Positions 25,411 to 34,788 of a stretch of 64,000 nt of DNA are shown here, piece after piece. The stretch's first letter is position 1. The number at the start of each line of letters is the position of its first letter. The stretch is from Faecalicatena orotica (GTDB lineage Bacteria; Bacillota; Clostridia; Lachnospirales; Lachnospiraceae). The notes below the pieces were generated by a model. That model was not told where the DNA came from. It saw only the letters and a list, made by a program, of their open reading frames with translations, and searched no databases. The position numbers were made by a program, and so were the translations under genes. Location: NCBI RefSeq assembly GCF_003149245.1, contig NZ_QGDL01000001.1, forward strand, positions 149,079 through 213,078, written 5' to 3'.

Positions 25411-26617
25411 TGTCTATACAGTAAGGCAGGTTAACACATATATTAAGAATATGTTCACCCAGGACTTTATGCTGAACAGGATATATATCAAGGGTGAGGT
25501 GTCTAATTGTAAATATCATACGTCAGGGCATATATATTTTTCGTTAAAGGATGAGTCCGGCACGATAGCCTGCGTAATGTTCGCGGGTTCGCGGTCAGGG
25601 CTTTCTTTTCGTATGCAGGAGGGCCAGCAGGTGGTTGTGCTGGGATCTGTCAGTGTATATGAGAGGGACGGAAAGTACCAGCTCTATGCAAAAGAAATCA
25701 TACTTGACGGCGCGGGGCTCCTTTATGAGAAGTTTGAGGCACTGAAAAAGGAACTGGAAGAGATGGGCATGTTTGCAAAGGACTATAAGCAGCCTATTCC
25801 CCAATATGTAAAGACAGTCGGGATTGTGACGGCGCCTACGGGTGCTGCCGTGCGTGATATTATTAATATTGCATCCCGCAGGAACCCTTATGTGCAGCTG
25901 ATTCTGTACCCTGCGCTTGTGCAGGGGGAGGGGGCGGTACAGAGTATTGTCCGCGGAATCAGGACACTGGAGGAAAGAGGCGTGGATGTCATGATCGTCG
26001 GCCGCGGTGGCGGTTCGATCGAAGACCTCTGGGCTTTTAACGAAGAGGCGGTTGCAAGGGCGATATTTGACTGCCGTGTACCGGTGATTTCTGCGGTCGG
26101 ACATGAGACCGATACAACGATCGCCGATTATGTTGCTGATTTACGTGCACCGACGCCTTCGGCCGCTGCGGAGCTGGCTGTTTATGAATATCTTGGAACG
26201 GCCGGTGTGATGCGGGAATACGAGGCGCGCATGAGGCGCAGTATGATGCAGCGGATTACGAGGGAGAGAAGCCGTGCAGGACAGGCTGCACTGAAGTTAA
26301 AACTGGCACACCCGAGGCAGAAGCTGCTTCAGCAGAGACAACGTGCGGCAGATACGGAGCAGAGACTGCGGTTTTTGATGGAAGACTGCCTTAGGAAGAA
26401 GCGGCACCGGTTTGCACTCTATGTAGAACAGATGAAAGGTTTATCGCCCCTTGCAAAGCTGAACCAGGGGTATTCCTATGTAGAAGGGAATGCCGGTGAA
26501 AATATAAAGTCTGTGCATCAGACAAAACAGGGGGATCTAGTAAGAATTTATATGACGGATGGAAGTATCCGTGCAGAGGTAAAAGAGATTGCGGAGGTGA
26601 CAGAAGATGGCAGGTAA
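25403..26617 (+). CDS. xseA: Exodeoxyribonuclease VII large subunit
   Basis: Large subunit of the single-strand-specific exonuclease. The N-terminal OB-fold domain (YTVRQVNTYIKNMF, IKGEVSNCKYHTSGHIYFSLKD) is followed by the catalytic domain with GIVTAPTGAAVRDIINIASRR, VMIVGRGGGSIEDLWAFNEE and VISAVGHETDTTIADYVADL. The C-terminal part is helical. ATG at 25403 is chosen because it gives the canonical MRNVYTVRQVN start; the frame is open further into nusB. About 404 residues. Overlaps xseB by 11 nt. Confidence 0.95.
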   Translation: MRNVYTVRQVNTYIKNMFTQDFMLNRIYIKGEVSNCKYHTSGHIYFSLKDESGTIACVMFAGSRSGLSFRMQEGQQVVVLGSVSVYERDGKYQLYAKEIILDGAGLLYEKFEALKKELEEMGMFAKDYKQPIPQYVKTVGIVTAPTGAAVRDIINIASRRNPYVQLILYPALVQGEGAVQSIVRGIRTLEERGVDVMIVGRGGGSIEDLWAFNEEAVARAIFDCRVPVISAVGHETDTTIADYVADLRAPTPSAAAELAVYEYLGTAGVMREYEARMRRSMMQRITRERSRAGQAALKLKLAHPRQKLLQQRQRAADTEQRLRFLMEDCLRKKRHRFALYVEQMKGLSPLAKLNQGYSYVEGNAGENIKSVHQTKQGDLVRIYMTDGSIRAEVKEIAEVTEDGR

Positions 26618-26852
26618 GACGGCCGCTAAGGCGAAAGAAGCCAAACAGGAGAAGAAGCTCTCTCTGGAGGAATTGTTCGAAAGTCTGGACGGGGTTGTTG
26701 CCAGACTGGAAGGGGAGGATGTATCTCTGGAAGAATCATTCCAGCTTTATCAGAAGGGGATGGAGATGCTAAAAGAGTGCAACGAAACAATCGATACTGT
26801 AGAGAAAAAGGTTCAGATACTGGATGAGGATGGAGAGACTCATGAATTTTAA
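26607..26852 (+). CDS. xseB: Exodeoxyribonuclease VII small subunit
   Basis: 81-residue small subunit. The conserved core LEELFESLDGVVARLEGEDVSLEESFQLYQ and MLKECNETIDTVEKKV are typical. The first 15 residues are Lys/Ala-rich and probably disordered. Start ATG lies inside the end of xseA behind GGAGGTGACAG; the end overlaps ispA. Confidence 0.95.
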   Translation: MAGKTAAKAKEAKQEKKLSLEELFESLDGVVARLEGEDVSLEESFQLYQKGMEMLKECNETIDTVEKKVQILDEDGETHEF

Positions 26853-27732
26853 AGAAGCATACCAGAAAAAAGTAGAAGAAATTGAACGTATACTGAGAAA
26901 ATACCTCCCTGAGAAGGAAGGGTTCCAGAAAGTGATTATGGAAGCAATGGAATACAGCCTGATGGCGGGCGGCAAGAGACTCAGGCCCATGCTGATGCAG
27001 GAGACTTACAGGCTGTTCGGCGGGAATGATGTTGTAATTGAACCGTTCATGGCGGCGATAGAGATGATCCATACTTACTCCCTTGTTCATGATGACCTGC
27101 CGGCGATGGATAATGATGACTACCGCCGCGGAAGAAAGACGACCCATGTTGTGTACGGGGAGGACATGGGTATTCTGGCCGGTGACGCACTACTGAATTA
27201 CGCGTTTGAGACTGCTGCGAAGGCCTTTGACCTGTCTGCCAAGGACAGTCTGAGGATTGGGCGGGCCATTCAGATTCTGGCCGGTAAAGCAGGAATCTAC
27301 GGGATGATAGGCGGCCAGGTGGTAGATGTAAAGTCTGCCGGAACAACTGTTTCCGGAGAAGTACTGGATTTCATTTACCAATTAAAGACAGGGGCTTTGA
27401 TGGAATCGTCAATGATGATCGGGGCGGTGCTTTCCGGTGCGGATGAGGCGCAGGTTAAAACAGTAGAAGAGATAGCAGGCAAGGTTGGACTGGCTTTCCA
27501 GATTCAGGATGATATCCTTGATGTCACCAGCACCGCCGAGGTGCTTGGTAAACCAATCCACAGTGACGAGAAGAACGAGAAGACTACTTACGTCACATGG
27601 AAAGGGCTTGAGGAGGCTAAAAAACTTGTGGAACAGATTTCACAAGAGGCAGTACTAAAGCTGGATGGCCTGAATCCAAAGGATGACTACCTAAAGGAAC
27701 TGCTGGTGTCACTGATTAGCCGTGACAAATAA
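26842..27732 (+). CDS. ispA: Polyprenyl synthetase, farnesyl diphosphate synthase type
   Basis: Condenses isopentenyl and allylic diphosphates to short-chain prenyl diphosphate. GGKRLRPML, the first Asp-rich motif DDLPAMDNDDYRRG and the second Asp-rich motif QIQDDILDV are present. The DDxxxxD form of the first motif is typical of bacterial farnesyl/geranyl synthases. ATG at 26842 follows GGAGAGACTC and overlaps the end of xseB. About 296 residues. Gene order with dxs supports isoprenoid synthesis. Confidence 0.92.
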   Translation: MNFKEAYQKKVEEIERILRKYLPEKEGFQKVIMEAMEYSLMAGGKRLRPMLMQETYRLFGGNDVVIEPFMAAIEMIHTYSLVHDDLPAMDNDDYRRGRKTTHVVYGEDMGILAGDALLNYAFETAAKAFDLSAKDSLRIGRAIQILAGKAGIYGMIGGQVVDVKSAGTTVSGEVLDFIYQLKTGALMESSMMIGAVLSGADEAQVKTVEEIAGKVGLAFQIQDDILDVTSTAEVLGKPIHSDEKNEKTTYVTWKGLEEAKKLVEQISQEAVLKLDGLNPKDDYLKELLVSLISRDK

Positions 27733-27798
27733 AAAAGTACCGTAAAGAGCAGGCAGACTGCTTTAGGGCTGAAACTAAGTAAGAGAGAGGGATTCCTT

Positions 27799-29673
27799 AT
27801 GATACTGGAGAAAATTCAAAAGGAAAACGATATAAAAGAACTGGAGCCGGAAGAACTGGGGCCGCTGGCGGAAGAGATCAGGGAATTTCTAATCGAAAAA
27901 ATTAGTAATACGGGGGGCCATCTAGCGTCGAACCTGGGCGTGGTGGAGCTTACTATGGCCCTGCATCTGGTATTCGACCTGCCTGACGACAAGCTGATCT
28001 GGGATGTGGGGCATCAGGCATATACCCATAAGCTTCTGACAGGCCGGAGGGCCGGGTTTGATGATCTTCGGAAGTATGGCGGCATGAGCGGGTTCCCAAA
28101 GCGCAAGGAAAGTGACTGCGATGCCTTTGATACGGGCCACAGTTCTACATCCATCTCGGCGGGACTCGGATATGTGGCTGCCAGAGACATTCTGGGAGAA
28201 GAACACCATGTCGTGTCCATCATTGGGGACGGTTCCATGACGGGTGGGATGGCTTATGAGGCATTGAATAATGCCGCACGCCTGAAAAGTAATTTTATCA
28301 TCGTTCTCAATGACAACAATATGTCTATTTCTGAGAATGTGGGAGGCATGTCCAGATATCTGAACGGCCTGCGTACGGCAGAGGCATATGTCGGCTTGAA
28401 AAAAGGCGTGGAAGATACGCTTATGAAAATTCCCGTGCAGGGAGAGAAGATCGTGCACCAGATGAAAAAGACGAAGAGCGGATTAAAGCAGCTAATCGTT
28501 CCCGGTATGTTTTTCGAGGATATGGGGATCACGTATCTCGGTCCTGTGGACGGACATGACGTGAGAAAACTTTACAAAATCTTAAATGAGGCCAAGCGTG
28601 TTGACCATGCGGTCCTTGTCCATGTGCTGACAAAAAAGGGCAAAGGCTATGAACCAGCGGAGAAGAATCCTTCCAGATTCCACGGGACAGGTCCTTTCGT
28701 GATAGAAACGGGGGAGGCTAAGTCCTCCGGCGGAAAAGACAGCTATACGGATGTATTTTCAAAGGTTTTGTGCGATATTGGCAGACATGATGAAAAGGTC
28801 ACTGCAATCACTGCAGCAATGGCAGGGGGAACCGGGCTGGACCGTTTCCAGAAGTATTTCCCTGACCGGTTTTTTGATGTGGGGATCGCGGAGGAACATG
28901 CACTTACCTTTGCGGCAGGACTGGCGGCAGGCGGAATGAAACCGGTGGTTGCCCTGTACTCCTCGTTCCTGCAGAGGGCATATGACCAGACGATCCACGA
29001 TATCTGCCTGCAGAAGCTTCCTGTTGTGCTTGCCGTGGACCGTGCGGGCCTGGTGGGAAGTGACGGGGAGACCCATCAGGGACTGTTCGACCTTTCATTT
29101 TTATCCACCATCCCGAATATGACGGTTATGTCTCCCAAGAACCGCTGGGAGATGGCGGATATGGTACGTTTTGCGGTTGACTTCGGTTATCCGGTTGCTC
29201 TGAGGTATCCTCGCGGGGAAGCGTACGAGGGACTGAAAGAGTTCCGTGAAAAGCTGCAGTATGGCCGAAGTGAGATCTTGTATGAGGAAGAAGATATTGC
29301 AATCTTTTTTGTAGGGCATATGGCTTCTATCGCTGAGAAGGTGCGGATCCGGTTAAAAGATATCGGGTACAGCTGCAGTCTGGTCAATGCAAGGTTTGTC
29401 AAGCCGCTGGATCAGGATGTACTGGAACAGCTGGCTGCGGAACATGAGCTTTTCGTCACAATCGAGGAAAACGTCCTAACAGGCGGATATGGCGAACAGG
29501 TTCTGGAATATGTCTCAAGGGCGCGTCTGGGTGTGCATATGCTGAATATCGGGATACCCGATGATTATGTAGAGCACGGCAATGTAGATGTGTTGCGCAG
29601 GGAAGTCGGCCTGGACGAGGAGACCATCGTAAAACAGATTATTACAGAATACTTGACGATAAGGAAAGAATAG
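27799..29673 (+). CDS. dxs: 1-deoxy-D-xylulose-5-phosphate synthase
   Basis: First enzyme of the MEP isoprenoid pathway; joins pyruvate and glyceraldehyde 3-phosphate with thiamine diphosphate. Thiamine/Mg site: GDGSMTGGMAYEALNNAA followed by NDNNMSIS. Also GHQAYTHKLLTGR, the transketolase-like pyrimidine domain (VGIAEEHALTFAAGLA, SSFLQRAYDQTIHD, DRAGLVGSDGETHQG) and a complete C-terminal domain (ENVLTGGYGEQV). Start ATG follows AGAGAGAGGG. 624 residues, full length. tlyA begins 2 nt after its stop. Confidence 0.96.
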   Translation: MILEKIQKENDIKELEPEELGPLAEEIREFLIEKISNTGGHLASNLGVVELTMALHLVFDLPDDKLIWDVGHQAYTHKLLTGRRAGFDDLRKYGGMSGFPKRKESDCDAFDTGHSSTSISAGLGYVAARDILGEEHHVVSIIGDGSMTGGMAYEALNNAARLKSNFIIVLNDNNMSISENVGGMSRYLNGLRTAEAYVGLKKGVEDTLMKIPVQGEKIVHQMKKTKSGLKQLIVPGMFFEDMGITYLGPVDGHDVRKLYKILNEAKRVDHAVLVHVLTKKGKGYEPAEKNPSRFHGTGPFVIETGEAKSSGGKDSYTDVFSKVLCDIGRHDEKVTAITAAMAGGTGLDRFQKYFPDRFFDVGIAEEHALTFAAGLAAGGMKPVVALYSSFLQRAYDQTIHDICLQKLPVVLAVDRAGLVGSDGETHQGLFDLSFLSTIPNMTVMSPKNRWEMADMVRFAVDFGYPVALRYPRGEAYEGLKEFREKLQYGRSEILYEEEDIAIFFVGHMASIAEKVRIRLKDIGYSCSLVNARFVKPLDQDVLEQLAAEHELFVTIEENVLTGGYGEQVLEYVSRARLGVHMLNIGIPDDYVEHGNVDVLRREVGLDEETIVKQIITEYLTIRKE

Positions 29674-29675
29674 AC

Positions 29676-30479
29676 ATGAAGGAACGATTAGATGTTCTGC
29701 TGGTAAAACGAAACCTTGCAGAATCCAGAGAAAAAGCAAAGGCAATCATTATGTCCGGCAATGTATTCGTGGACGGGCAGAGAGAGGACAAGGCGGGTTC
29801 CTCCTTCCCGGAAGAAGTCCGGATCGAGGTGAAGGGGCATACGCTGCCCTATGTTAGCCGCGGCGGGCTGAAGCTGGAGAAGGCACTTGCTAATTTTGAC
29901 GTTACAGTGGAAGGAAAGGTATGTACGGATGTGGGCTCCTCCACGGGCGGTTTTACAGACTGCATGCTTCAGAACGGTGCAGTGAAAGTATTTGCCATAG
30001 ATGTGGGAAGAGGGCAGCTGGATTGGAAACTGCGGCAGGATGAGCGGGTGGTCTGTATGGAGAAGACGAATATCCGTTATGTGACACCTGAGGACATCGG
30101 CGAGCCGGTGGATTTTTCATCCATTGATGTCTCCTTTATCTCCCTGACAAAGGTACTGGAACCGATCCGCAATTATCTGACAGAGGATGGGGAAATCGTG
30201 GCGCTGATCAAACCTCAGTTCGAAGCAGGCCGTGAGAAGGTCGGAAAAAAGGGTGTCGTGAGGGAACGCAGTACGCACCATGAGGTCATAGAAAAAGTGG
30301 CGTCCTATGCAAATTCCATAGGATTTGAGATCTTAAATATCGACTTTTCACCTATCAAGGGACCCGAGGGAAACATCGAGTACCTGATTCATTTAAAAAA
30401 GTGTGCAGAAGGTGCACCTGAGATTGCAGTTGATCTTCAGTCTGTAGTGGACAGGGCGTTTGAAACACTGGCAAAGTAA
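29676..30479 (+). CDS. tlyA: TlyA family rRNA 2'-O-methyltransferase / S4-domain protein
   Basis: Predicted SAM-dependent rRNA methyltransferase. An N-terminal S4 RNA-binding domain (ERLDVLLVKRNLAESREKAK, IMSGNVFVDGQ) precedes an FtsJ-like methyltransferase fold with the SAM motif DVGSSTGGFTDCMLQNGA, then VGRGQLDWKLRQD and the motif DVSFISLTK. 267 residues. The annotation as hemolysin found for some homologues is not supported by sequence. Sits in the usual dxs-tlyA-nadK-argR-recN order. Confidence 0.93.
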   Translation: MKERLDVLLVKRNLAESREKAKAIIMSGNVFVDGQREDKAGSSFPEEVRIEVKGHTLPYVSRGGLKLEKALANFDVTVEGKVCTDVGSSTGGFTDCMLQNGAVKVFAIDVGRGQLDWKLRQDERVVCMEKTNIRYVTPEDIGEPVDFSSIDVSFISLTKVLEPIRNYLTEDGEIVALIKPQFEAGREKVGKKGVVRERSTHHEVIEKVASYANSIGFEILNIDFSPIKGPEGNIEYLIHLKKCAEGAPEIAVDLQSVVDRAFETLAK

Positions 30480-30489
30480 GAGGTGGGGA

Positions 30490-31323
30490 ATGGATAATTT
30501 TTATATGATAACGAATATGCTCAAGGACGGTGACCTCAAAATTACAAAAGAGATCATGGGCTATATCGAAAGGAATAACAGGAAGTGCATTTTATCGGAA
30601 AAGGATGAGGAAGGCCATATCATCCCCGGTACGGTGCCGAAGGGCATGGAGTGTGCACTTGTGCTTGGCGGTGACGGTACACTGATCCGCGCCGCACGGG
30701 AACTGGAAGGTCATAATATACCGCTGCTTGGAATTAATCTTGGGACGCTGGGGTATCTTACAGAAGTAGAGCTTAGAGATTATCAAAAAGCACTGGACCG
30801 GTTATTTACTACGGTACCGGATATTGAACAGCGTATGATGATGCATGGTACGGTAGAGGGACTCATAGATGATGTGGCGATGAACGATATCGTGGTGACG
30901 AGGGAAGGAAGTCTGCGTGTCGTGCATTTCAATGTCTATGTCAACGGGGAGATGCTGAACAGTTATCTGGCAGATGGTGTAATCATATCCACACCGACAG
31001 GGACTACAGGATATAACCTGTCGGCGGGCGGCCCGATTGTGGAACCGACTGCAAGCATGTTTGTGATTACACCAATCTGTTCACATGCGCTCAATACGAG
31101 CAGCATCGTTCTTTCCGCAGAGGATACGATAGAAGTGGAAATATGCGAAGGCCGTTACGGAAGGACAGAACATGCCAGCGTGACGTTTGACGGGGCAAGT
31201 ACAATACCACTTGTGACAGGCGACAAGATTCTGATCAGGAAGGCACGTGAGACAACAAAGCTGATAAAACTGAGTAAAGAGAGTTTTATGAAGACTATGC
31301 GCAAGAAAATGAAAGGAAACTAG
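30490..31323 (+). CDS. nadK: NAD kinase
   Basis: Phosphorylates NAD to NADP. The GGDGT signature is in VLGGDGTLIRAARELE at about residue 62, with GINLGTLGYLTE and the second conserved region ADGVIISTPTGTTGYNLSAG. ATG at 30490 directly follows GAGGTGGGGA; the open frame reaches 30 nt further into tlyA but without a ribosome site. About 277 residues. Followed 4 nt later by argR. Confidence 0.95.
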   Translation: MDNFYMITNMLKDGDLKITKEIMGYIERNNRKCILSEKDEEGHIIPGTVPKGMECALVLGGDGTLIRAARELEGHNIPLLGINLGTLGYLTEVELRDYQKALDRLFTTVPDIEQRMMMHGTVEGLIDDVAMNDIVVTREGSLRVVHFNVYVNGEMLNSYLADGVIISTPTGTTGYNLSAGGPIVEPTASMFVITPICSHALNTSSIVLSAEDTIEVEICEGRYGRTEHASVTFDGASTIPLVTGDKILIRKARETTKLIKLSKESFMKTMRKKMKGN

Positions 31324-31327
31324 AACA

Positions 31328-31786
31328 ATGAAGGTCAGTCGTCATGCAAAAATAATCGAATTAATTAGCCAGAATGATATTGAAACACAGGAGGAACTGG
31401 CGGAGCGTCTGAATAATGCGGGATTCAAAGTAACTCAGGCAACCGTTTCCAGAGACATCCGTGACCTGAAGCTTACCAAGGTATCAGTGGATGGCGGAAA
31501 GCAAAAATATGTAGTGCTGAGGCCCGAAGAAGACGGGATGAGTGAGAAGTATATCCGTGTACTGAAAGACGGGTATATTTCAATGGATATGGCACAGAAT
31601 ATTCTTGTAATTAAAACGGTCTCAGGCATGGCAATGGCAGTTGCAGCGGCAATCGACGCTATGAAATGGAAAGAAGTAGTGGGCTGTATCGCAGGGGATG
31701 ACACGATTATGTGTGCGATTCGCAGTGTAGATGAGACAGTAGCTGTTATGGACAAGATTCGGAAGATTGTGTCAAAAGGGAATTAG
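31328..31786 (+). CDS. argR: Arginine repressor ArgR
   Basis: Arginine-responsive hexameric regulator. The N-terminal winged helix (KIIELISQNDIETQEELAERL, ATVSRDIRDLKL) and the C-terminal oligomerisation/arginine domain with the GDDTIMCAIRS motif are both complete. 152 residues. No arginine genes are in the window, so it acts elsewhere. Linked to recN as in most Firmicutes. Confidence 0.95.
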   Translation: MKVSRHAKIIELISQNDIETQEELAERLNNAGFKVTQATVSRDIRDLKLTKVSVDGGKQKYVVLRPEEDGMSEKYIRVLKDGYISMDMAQNILVIKTVSGMAMAVAAAIDAMKWKEVVGCIAGDDTIMCAIRSVDETVAVMDKIRKIVSKGN

Positions 31787-31795
31787 GAAAAAAAT

Positions 31796-33472
31796 ATGTT
31801 ACAATATCTGCATGTAAAAAACTTAGCATTGATTGATGAAATTGAAGTAGAATTCCGGCAGGGGTTAAATATCCTGACCGGAGAGACAGGAGCCGGGAAA
31901 TCTATTATTCTGGGCTCTGTGAACCTTGCCCTCGGCGGCAGGTATAACGCAGATATGCTTCGCAGCGGCGCACAGTTCGGCCTTGTGGAGTTGATCTTTA
32001 CCGCAGAGGATGAGTCTGTTGTAAAACAACTGGAGGCTCTGGATATTTTCCCGGAAGACGGGATGCTGGTGCTGTCCAGAAAACTAATGGAAGGACGTTC
32101 TGTAAGCAAGATTAACGGCGAGACGGTCAATATGAGTGTGTTGAAAGATGTAGCCAGTATTCTGATTGACATTCACGGGCAGCACGAGCACCAGGCGCTG
32201 TTACATAAAAAGAACCATCTGGCCCTTCTGGACGTTTACGCAAAGGACAAAATAGAGCCGATGAAGGCTTCTATTTCCAGAGCTTACAGGGAGTACCAGA
32301 AATGTAAAAAGGCAGTGGAAGAATCCGGTATGGATGAACAAAGCAGGCAGAAAGAAATTTCTCTGACAGAGTTTGAAGTGAGGGAGATTGAAGAAGCAGG
32401 CCTTCGGATGAATGAAGATGAGGAACTGGAATCACTCTATCAGCGTATGACAGAGAGCAGACGCTTTACGGAAGGAATCTCGGAGACTTACCAGTATACA
32501 AGTGAATCTGCCGCAGGGAACGCCAGCGACCTGCTAAGCCGTGCAATACGTGCATTCCAGGATGTCAGTGAGTGTGATGACAAGGGCGCTGCCCTGTATG
32601 AACAGCTTGTAGAGATTGACAGCCTTCTGAATGATTTTAACCGGGAACTTTCCGAATATGAAAAGAGCTTTGATTTTTCAGAGGAAGATTTTTACGAGAC
32701 AGAGAACCGCCTGAACCTGATCAACCATTTAAAGGCAAAATATGGGAACAGTGTCAGTGAAATCCAGGAATATTGCCAGATCAGGAAGGAAAGACTAAAC
32801 GAACTGAAAGATTATGAAAATTATATTGCTGAATTGGAAGAGAACCTTAAAAAATGCGAAAAAGAATTGGAGAAGCATTCTGTTGCATTAAGTAAAGAGA
32901 GGCAAAAGGCATCCGTTTCTTTTGTGAAAGAAATCACGCAGGGGCTGAAAGACCTGAATTTTCTCGATGTGAAGTTTGAAATGCGGCTTAACCGTCTTGA
33001 AACCTATTCTTCCAATGGAGTGGACGATGGTGAATTTTACATCTCGACAAATCCGGGAGAAGACCTAAAACCGCTGGGAAATGTGGCATCCGGCGGTGAA
33101 CTTTCCAGAATTATGCTTGCAATCAAGACGGTGCTTGCGGATAAAGAGGATACGCCGACCCTGATTTTTGATGAGATTGACACAGGAATAAGCGGGATAA
33201 CGGCCGGTAAAGTCGCGGAGAAGATGCACGTGATCGGAAACAGCCGGCAGGTGATCTGTATCACACACCTTCCCCAGATTGCAGCAATGGCAGATGCCCA
33301 TTATCTGATTCAGAAAGAAGCAAAGTCTAATATCACAAAAACAGAAATCTCCTGTCTTGGAGAACAGGAGTCTGTCGAGGAGCTTGCGAGACTCTTAGGC
33401 GGTGCAAAAGTTACCGGCAAGATTCTGGAGAGCGCCGCGGAGATGAAAGAAATGGCAAAGCGTGAAATATAA
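31796..33472 (+). CDS. recN: DNA repair protein RecN
   Basis: SMC-like ATPase acting early in double-strand break repair. Walker A GETGAGKSIILGSVN near residue 30, ILIDIHGQHEHQALL, a central coiled-coil region (about 150-350), signature ASGGELSRIMLAIK and Walker B TLIFDEIDTGISG, then ITHLPQIAAMAD. Start ATG follows TTAGGAAAAAA. 558 residues, full length. A terminator follows. Confidence 0.96.
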   Translation: MLQYLHVKNLALIDEIEVEFRQGLNILTGETGAGKSIILGSVNLALGGRYNADMLRSGAQFGLVELIFTAEDESVVKQLEALDIFPEDGMLVLSRKLMEGRSVSKINGETVNMSVLKDVASILIDIHGQHEHQALLHKKNHLALLDVYAKDKIEPMKASISRAYREYQKCKKAVEESGMDEQSRQKEISLTEFEVREIEEAGLRMNEDEELESLYQRMTESRRFTEGISETYQYTSESAAGNASDLLSRAIRAFQDVSECDDKGAALYEQLVEIDSLLNDFNRELSEYEKSFDFSEEDFYETENRLNLINHLKAKYGNSVSEIQEYCQIRKERLNELKDYENYIAELEENLKKCEKELEKHSVALSKERQKASVSFVKEITQGLKDLNFLDVKFEMRLNRLETYSSNGVDDGEFYISTNPGEDLKPLGNVASGGELSRIMLAIKTVLADKEDTPTLIFDEIDTGISGITAGKVAEKMHVIGNSRQVICITHLPQIAAMADAHYLIQKEAKSNITKTEISCLGEQESVEELARLLGGAKVTGKILESAAEMKEMAKREI

Positions 33473-33507
33473 TACCAGAGTGAAAACTGCTATGTGTACA
33501 CATACTA

Positions 33508-33540
33508 AAACGGATACCAGAGATGGTATCCGTTTTTCTT
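33508..33540 (+). terminator. Intrinsic terminator after recN
   Basis: ACGGATACC, loop AGAGAT, GGTATCCGT, then TTTTC. A perfect 9-bp stem 35 nt after the recN stop; it separates the nusB-recN block from spoIVB. Confidence 0.9.
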
Positions 33541-33613
33541 TCTAATAAGGGAAACTCCATTTTAAAAAGTGCATGTCAGTTAATTGACAGAAGCACGGGA
33601 AGGGTGTGGATGC

Positions 33614-34696
33614 ATGGATAAGCGCTGGCAGAATCGACTGCTTGTTTTATTTTCTGCTGTTTTTTTGTCTTCGGCGGCGGGATATTTTGGGTGGATGGCG
33701 GCTGATGCTGTGGAGCAGACTGAGGTCAGCACAGAAGCAATCAGCGAAGATACTGTGCTGGTTGGCGGAATGCCGGTTGGTATCTATATGGAGACAGACG
33801 GGGTGATGGTGCTGGATACAGACCATATCAAAGGAATAGACGGTGTGGATTATGAACCGGCAGGCCATCTGGTAAAATGCGGGGATTATATTACCGGATT
33901 TAACGGGAAAAAGATTGATAATAAGAAAGAATTGATGGAATCACTGAAAGAACTCGATGAGGATGAAGTCGTACTGCAGTTAAGAAGAGATGATGAGACG
34001 ATTGATGTGAAGGTTAAGCCTGTAGAATGTGAACCGGATGAGTACAAGCTGGGAATCTGGGTGAGGGACAATGTACAGGGGCTGGGAACCGTAACGTTTT
34101 TGACAGGGAACAGTGAATTCGGTGCTCTGGGGCATGGGATCCATGACACAGATACGAATGTCCTGCTGTCAATTGCAGACGGAACCCTGTACAAGACGAG
34201 CATCCATTCCATAAAAAAGGGTGAAAATGGAATTCCGGGAAGCATGGAAGGCATCATTGTCTATAACGGCTACAACAAATTAGGCACTATTGAAAAAAAT
34301 ACAGACGAAGGAATATATGGAAAGGTTGACAAAATCGACGAACTGTTTACCGACCAGATTCCTGTACAGACTGCGGCCAAAGAAGAGGTGGAAGTGGGCG
34401 ACGCGACAATACGTTGCTTTGTCGACAATGAGGTCAAGGAATATAACATTAAGGTGACAGATATCGACTATTCCGGACGGGAAGCCAACAAGGGACTGGT
34501 GATCCAGGTGACAGACCCCGGACTCCTTGAAAAGACGGGGGGAATCATACAGGGGATGAGCGGGAGCCCCATCCTCCAGAATGGGAAACTGATCGGTGCT
34601 GTGACCCATGTATTCGTGCAGGATTCCACAAAAGGTTACGGCATTTTTATCGAAAATATGCTGGAGAATGTTGCAAGTCATAGTTTGTCGAATTAG
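33614..34696 (+). CDS. spoIVB: SpoIVB peptidase (S55 family)
   Basis: Forespore-secreted serine protease that triggers pro-SigK processing. One N-terminal membrane anchor (LLVLFSAVFLSSAAGYFGWM), a PDZ domain (about 85-155; VKCGDYITGFNGKKIDNKKEL), and the protease domain with the His motif EFGALGHGIHD and the Ser motif IQGMSGSPILQNGK. ATG at 33614 follows GGGAAGGGTGTGG. About 360 residues. No clear SigF/SigG promoter was found. It adjoins spo0A as in most Clostridia. Confidence 0.95.
   Translation: MDKRWQNRLLVLFSAVFLSSAAGYFGWMAADAVEQTEVSTEAISEDTVLVGGMPVGIYMETDGVMVLDTDHIKGIDGVDYEPAGHLVKCGDYITGFNGKKIDNKKELMESLKELDEDEVVLQLRRDDETIDVKVKPVECEPDEYKLGIWVRDNVQGLGTVTFLTGNSEFGALGHGIHDTDTNVLLSIADGTLYKTSIHSIKKGENGIPGSMEGIIVYNGYNKLGTIEKNTDEGIYGKVDKIDELFTDQIPVQTAAKEEVEVGDATIRCFVDNEVKEYNIKVTDIDYSGREANKGLVIQVTDPGLLEKTGGIIQGMSGSPILQNGKLIGAVTHVFVQDSTKGYGIFIENMLENVASHSLSN
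34686..34692 (+). promoter_or_regulatory. Spo0A box (TGTCGAA) before spo0A
   Basis: An exact TGTCGAA 0A-box, in context TTTGTCGAATT, overlaps the last codons of spoIVB. It lies 19 nt before the -35 of the spo0A promoter, a position suited to autoregulation. Confidence 0.55.
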
Positions 34697-34711
34697 AGCA
34701 ACAAATTACCC

Positions 34712-34740
34712 TTGATTCTGCAATCATTGACAGATATAAT
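34712..34740 (+). promoter_or_regulatory. SigA-type promoter of spo0A
   Basis: TTGATT (34712-34717), 17-nt spacer, TATAAT (34735-34740), 48 nt before the ATG. No SigH-type pair was recognised. Confidence 0.7.
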
Positions 34741-34788
34741 AATCGAGTGGCGTTTCTCAGTCCGGGTCCTTAAGAGGAGAGAGGGATT

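Noticed and set aside
33541..33613. SigF/SigG promoter before spoIVB
   Set aside because: A TGCATG-like -35 occurs, but no matching -10 at proper spacing.
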